25,838 nucleotides of DNA from an uncultured Kangiella sp. (GTDB lineage: Bacteria; Pseudomonadota; Gammaproteobacteria; Enterobacterales; DSM-103792): the NCBI GenBank assembly GCA_946481205.1, contig CAMLNB010000017.1, positions 1 through 25,838 of the forward strand. Direction: 5' to 3'. Of this stretch, positions 23,505-25,838 are shown piece after piece. Position numbers and translations under genes: made by a program. A model generated the notes under the pieces. It did no database searches and had not been told where the DNA came from. It saw only the letters and a list, made by a program, of their open reading frames with translations. Numbering within the stretch: the stretch's first letter is position 1; each line of letters opens with the position of its first letter.

Positions 23505-24992
23505 ATGCCCGCAGCCTTGCTGGAGGAATGGTTGGCCACGCGTTTGCAGCGTGAGCATGAGCTGCCGCTGCAGGACCAGCTGTACCGCGGCCTGCGCGAG
23601 GCCATTCTGGCCGGCCAGCTGCTCGCCGGTGCCCGCTTGCCGGCGACCCGGACCCTGGCCAGCCAGCTGCAATTGGCCCGCAACACCGTGCTGGCCGCCT
23701 ACGAGCAATTGCAGGCCGAAGGCTATGTCGAGGGCCGGCACGGCGCCGGCAGTTTTGTTGCGGCCGATTTGCCTGAGCGCTTTGTGGAAACCACGGCGCA
23801 TACCACCGCACCGCGTGCAATCAGCAGCGCGGTGACGCTGTCACAGCGCTGCAGCGATTGGTTGTCCGCCTGCGAGCTGCCACCGCGGCGCAACGCCGGT
23901 GCCTTTGTCCCGGCAATGCCGGATCTGCGCGGCTTTCCATTCGAAGAATTCTGGCGCCTGTTGCACAAGCATCAGCGTGCTGCGCCCTGGCACTGGTTTG
24001 ATTACGGTGCCGGTGGTGGTCTGCCGGCGCTGCGCGAAGCCATTGCCACCCATTTGCAATTGGCGCGCGCGGTGCGCTGCACGGCGGCGCAGGTGATCGT
24101 CACCAGCAGCACCCAGCATTCGCTCGATCTCTGTCTGCGCGTGCTGGCCGATGCTGGCGACAAGCTGGTGCACGAGGAGCCCGGTTATTTCGGCACCCGC
24201 GCGAGTGCGATAGCGGCCGGTTTGCAGCTGGTGCCGGTACCGGTCGATCAGGAAGGGCTGCGCACCGATGCGCTGCCGTCAGTGACCGCCGCGAATCCGG
24301 CACCGAAACTGATCTACATCACGCCCTCGCATCAGTATCCGCTCGGCAGCGTCATGAGCCTGTCACGACGTCAGGCGTTGCTCGGCTATGCCGCCCAACA
24401 AGGCAGCTACATTCTCGAAGACGACTACGATTCGGAAATTCGTTTCAGTGGTCGGCCGCTGGCGTCGCTGCAAGGACTCGACAGTCACGAGCGAGTGCTC
24501 TATCTCGGCACCTTCAGCAAGGTGTTGTATCCGGCACTGCGGGTTGCTTATGTGGTTGTGCCCAGCGCGTTGGTGCCGGCGTTTCAGCGCACGCAGGAAC
24601 GCTTGCATGGCGTCGGCAATTACCCGACCCAGGCGGCCTTGGCGGAATTCATTGCCACCGGCAAACTGGCGTCGCATATCCGGAAAATGCGCGTGCTTTA
24701 TGCCGAGCGCAACGCCCTGCTGCAGACCTTGCTGGCGCCACATCTGGGTGACGAGTGGCAACTGCTGGGCGAAGAAGCGGGCCTGCACCTGGTGCTACAG
24801 CGGCGCACGGCGTTTGATGATGTCGCGCTAGCGAACGAAGCCGATCGCCGTGGCATCATGATGCGGCCACTGTCACCATTTTATTTGGGAGCGCAAAAAC
24901 GCCATGGCTTCATTCTCGGTTACGCCGCTGCCGATGCGCATGAACTCAGGCGCGGCATCGCCGTGCTGAAATCCCTGTTGGATTGGCACTGA
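23505..24992 (+). CDS. MocR/PdxR-type regulator (GntR wHTH fused to aminotransferase class I)
   Basis: A 495-residue protein. The N-terminal winged helix (about 12-80: LPLQDQLYRGLREAILAGQL, LPATRTLASQLQLARNTVLAAYEQLQAEGYV) is followed by a fold-type I PLP domain with the Schiff-base lysine K339 in GTFSKVLYPALRV and EDDYDSEIRFSG-PLASLQGLD. MocR proteins bind PLP or PLP-amine adducts and usually control adjacent genes, commonly pdxST, GABA or taurine use, or transporter/GNAT genes. PdxST are not visible here. The ATG at 23505 has GGAG eight bases before it. It is divergent from the GNAT/NimA-like/paiB cluster and 4 bp upstream of a membrane protein gene, so both are candidate targets. Effector unknown. 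Confidence 0.92.
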   Translation: MPAALLEEWLATRLQREHELPLQDQLYRGLREAILAGQLLAGARLPATRTLASQLQLARNTVLAAYEQLQAEGYVEGRHGAGSFVAADLPERFVETTAHTTAPRAISSAVTLSQRCSDWLSACELPPRRNAGAFVPAMPDLRGFPFEEFWRLLHKHQRAAPWHWFDYGAGGGLPALREAIATHLQLARAVRCTAAQVIVTSSTQHSLDLCLRVLADAGDKLVHEEPGYFGTRASAIAAGLQLVPVPVDQEGLRTDALPSVTAANPAPKLIYITPSHQYPLGSVMSLSRRQALLGYAAQQGSYILEDDYDSEIRFSGRPLASLQGLDSHERVLYLGTFSKVLYPALRVAYVVVPSALVPAFQRTQERLHGVGNYPTQAALAEFIATGKLASHIRKMRVLYAERNALLQTLLAPHLGDEWQLLGEEAGLHLVLQRRTAFDDVALANEADRRGIMMRPLSPFYLGAQKRHGFILGYAAADAHELRRGIAVLKSLLDWH

Positions 24993-24996
24993 GCAT

Positions 24997-25689
24997 ATGG
25001 CGATGCCGGCGCAAACCTCCGCCGCCAACAGCTTGGCGATCTGGTGGCTGTTCGTGTTGGCGGCATGCCTGCCCTTGCTGGCGGCGATCGGCAGTTATTT
25101 GATCAGCGCCAGCAATGCCCAAGTACCGTGGTGCTGGCCGATGTTCGAGGGCTGCACCTCGATCAGCCGCGCCGCGCGCGTTGAGCCGGCGATTTTTCTG
25201 TTCCGATTATTGATGCTGCCGCAAGCGCTGCTGCTGTTGGCCATCTGGTGGTTGATCAAAACCTGGTTGGAACAGCAGGCGGCCAGCACAGCGGCCGCGC
25301 GCGCGATCTTTATCTCCGGCATTGTCGGTGCGCTGGCGCTGGCTTTGTACTGCAGTTTTCTTGGCAGCAGCGGAGACTTCTACCAATTCATGCGCCGGTT
25401 CGGCATCACCTTTCATTTTGCTGGCACCGGTTTGGCGCAGCTGCTGGTGATTCGTACCATGCGCCAGCTGAACCTGCCGCGAACACCGGCGTTCTGCTGG
25501 CTGTGGTATCTGGTGTTGATGCAATGGCTGCTGGCGATACTGCATGTGGTGCTCAAAGCCAGCCTCTCCGATTACGATGCCTGGGAAAACCGGCTGGAGT
25601 GGTCACTGGCGCTGTTGATGACGCTCTGGTTCGCGGCGATGGCATGGCAGCTGCGGCAGGAGCGGTGGCGATTGAGCGTGCAGCGCTGA
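24997..25689 (+). CDS. Six-helix integral membrane protein
   Basis: A 230-residue protein with about six hydrophobic helices (near 12-36, 66-92, 101-122, 133-153, 165-186, 203-220). Between helices 1 and 2 there is a Cys-containing loop WCWPMFEGCTSISRAAR, and later FLGSSGDFYQFMRRFGITFHF. The loop pattern recalls the Frag1/DRAM/Sfk1-like membrane group, but the match is from memory and weak. The ATG at 24997 lies 4 bp after the MocR stop with no clear Shine-Dalgarno, so translation is probably coupled; the second ATG two codons on is an alternative. Function unknown. Confidence 0.75.
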   Translation: MAMPAQTSAANSLAIWWLFVLAACLPLLAAIGSYLISASNAQVPWCWPMFEGCTSISRAARVEPAIFLFRLLMLPQALLLLAIWWLIKTWLEQQAASTAAARAIFISGIVGALALALYCSFLGSSGDFYQFMRRFGITFHFAGTGLAQLLVIRTMRQLNLPRTPAFCWLWYLVLMQWLLAILHVVLKASLSDYDAWENRLEWSLALLMTLWFAAMAWQLRQERWRLSVQR

Positions 25690-25719
25690 CCTCGCATCCG
25701 TTGGTAAGTCTTTCTGGAT

Positions 25720-25761
25720 TACGCATTCTGAACTACGCATTCTGAACCATACATTCTGAAC
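25720..25761. repeat. Three tandem 14-bp repeats upstream of the exporter
   Basis: TACGCATTCTGAAC occurs at 25720-25733 and 25734-25747, and CATACATTCTGAAC at 25748-25761. The first two are identical and the third differs at three positions. The array lies between the membrane protein gene and the exporter start, so it could be an operator array or slipped-strand duplication. Confidence 0.85.
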
Positions 25762-25788
25762 TGCACGTTTCAACAAGGTGGCACGATT

Positions 25789-25838
25789 ATGTTTGGCATT
25801 GAACATTATGGTTTGTTTGTCTTGACGGCGCTGGCGCT
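25789..25838 (+). CDS. LysE/RhtB family exporter, 5' fragment
   Basis: Only the first 16 codons are in the window: MFGIEHYGLFVLTALA. This opening matches the start of LysE/RhtB translocators, typically MFGIxxF-x-LFVLAAxLLNLTPGPD, which export amino acids. AAGGTGG lies upstream of the ATG. The family call depends on this short stretch, so it is moderate. MocR-regulated transporter genes are common nearby such regulators. Confidence 0.55.
   Translation, partial: MFGIEHYGLFVLTALA

Overview
The window looks like ordinary chromosome from a gammaproteobacterium. The evidence is a full-length Rep helicase, a UbiK–YifB pair, biosynthetic SpeA, PepQ next to a divergent fadBA operon (the same neighbourhood as in E. 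coli), PdxH and a PdxR/MocR-type regulator. Core genes are GC-rich (39 of 60 bases in 1141-1200 by hand count). Two patches are clearly more AT-rich: around 70-800 (23 of 60 in 541-600) and around 9630-10190 (24 of 60 in 10021-10080). I did not recognise the species. I see no tRNA, rRNA, CRISPR array, transposase, integrase or phage gene.

Left part (1-6140). A copy of the last ~70 bp of rep lies at 1-70, exactly 1,020 bp from the genuine rep 3' end. Between the copies sit an AT-rich outer-membrane barrel gene and its terminator. Then, leftward, come rep, a small unrecognised 66-codon gene with its own ribosome site and terminator, yifB and ubiK. A DUF4124 exported protein is divergent from ubiK.

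Middle (6180-16360). Rightward: speA with a promoter and terminator, a DUF6489-type small protein and a SAM methyltransferase. An accessory patch follows, with three MITE-like composite inverted repeats around a DUF2059-like exported protein. Then comes pepQ (leftward) divergent from fadB-fadA, which make up the fatty-acid beta-oxidation complex. The fadBA promoter has a FadR-like palindrome in its spacer. A class III-like PPK2 polyphosphate kinase ends with a strong inverted repeat.

Right part (16386-25838). Leftward: a GlpQ-type phosphodiesterase, a YdcH/DUF465 protein with a Cys-Gly-His tail and a DUF6090-like membrane protein. Rightward: pdxH, a two-helix membrane protein and a diguanylate cyclase with intact active and inhibitory sites. 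Then comes a leftward four-gene cluster (two GNAT acetyltransferases, a NimA-like flavin split-barrel protein, PaiB). It is divergent from a MocR-type PLP-binding regulator, and a candidate operator lies between them. A six-helix membrane protein follows the regulator, then a triple 14-bp tandem repeat, then the first codons of a LysE/RhtB-type exporter. The most system-like unit is the MocR/GNAT/GNAT/NimA-like/PaiB cluster. The most unusual structure is the displaced rep 3' end.
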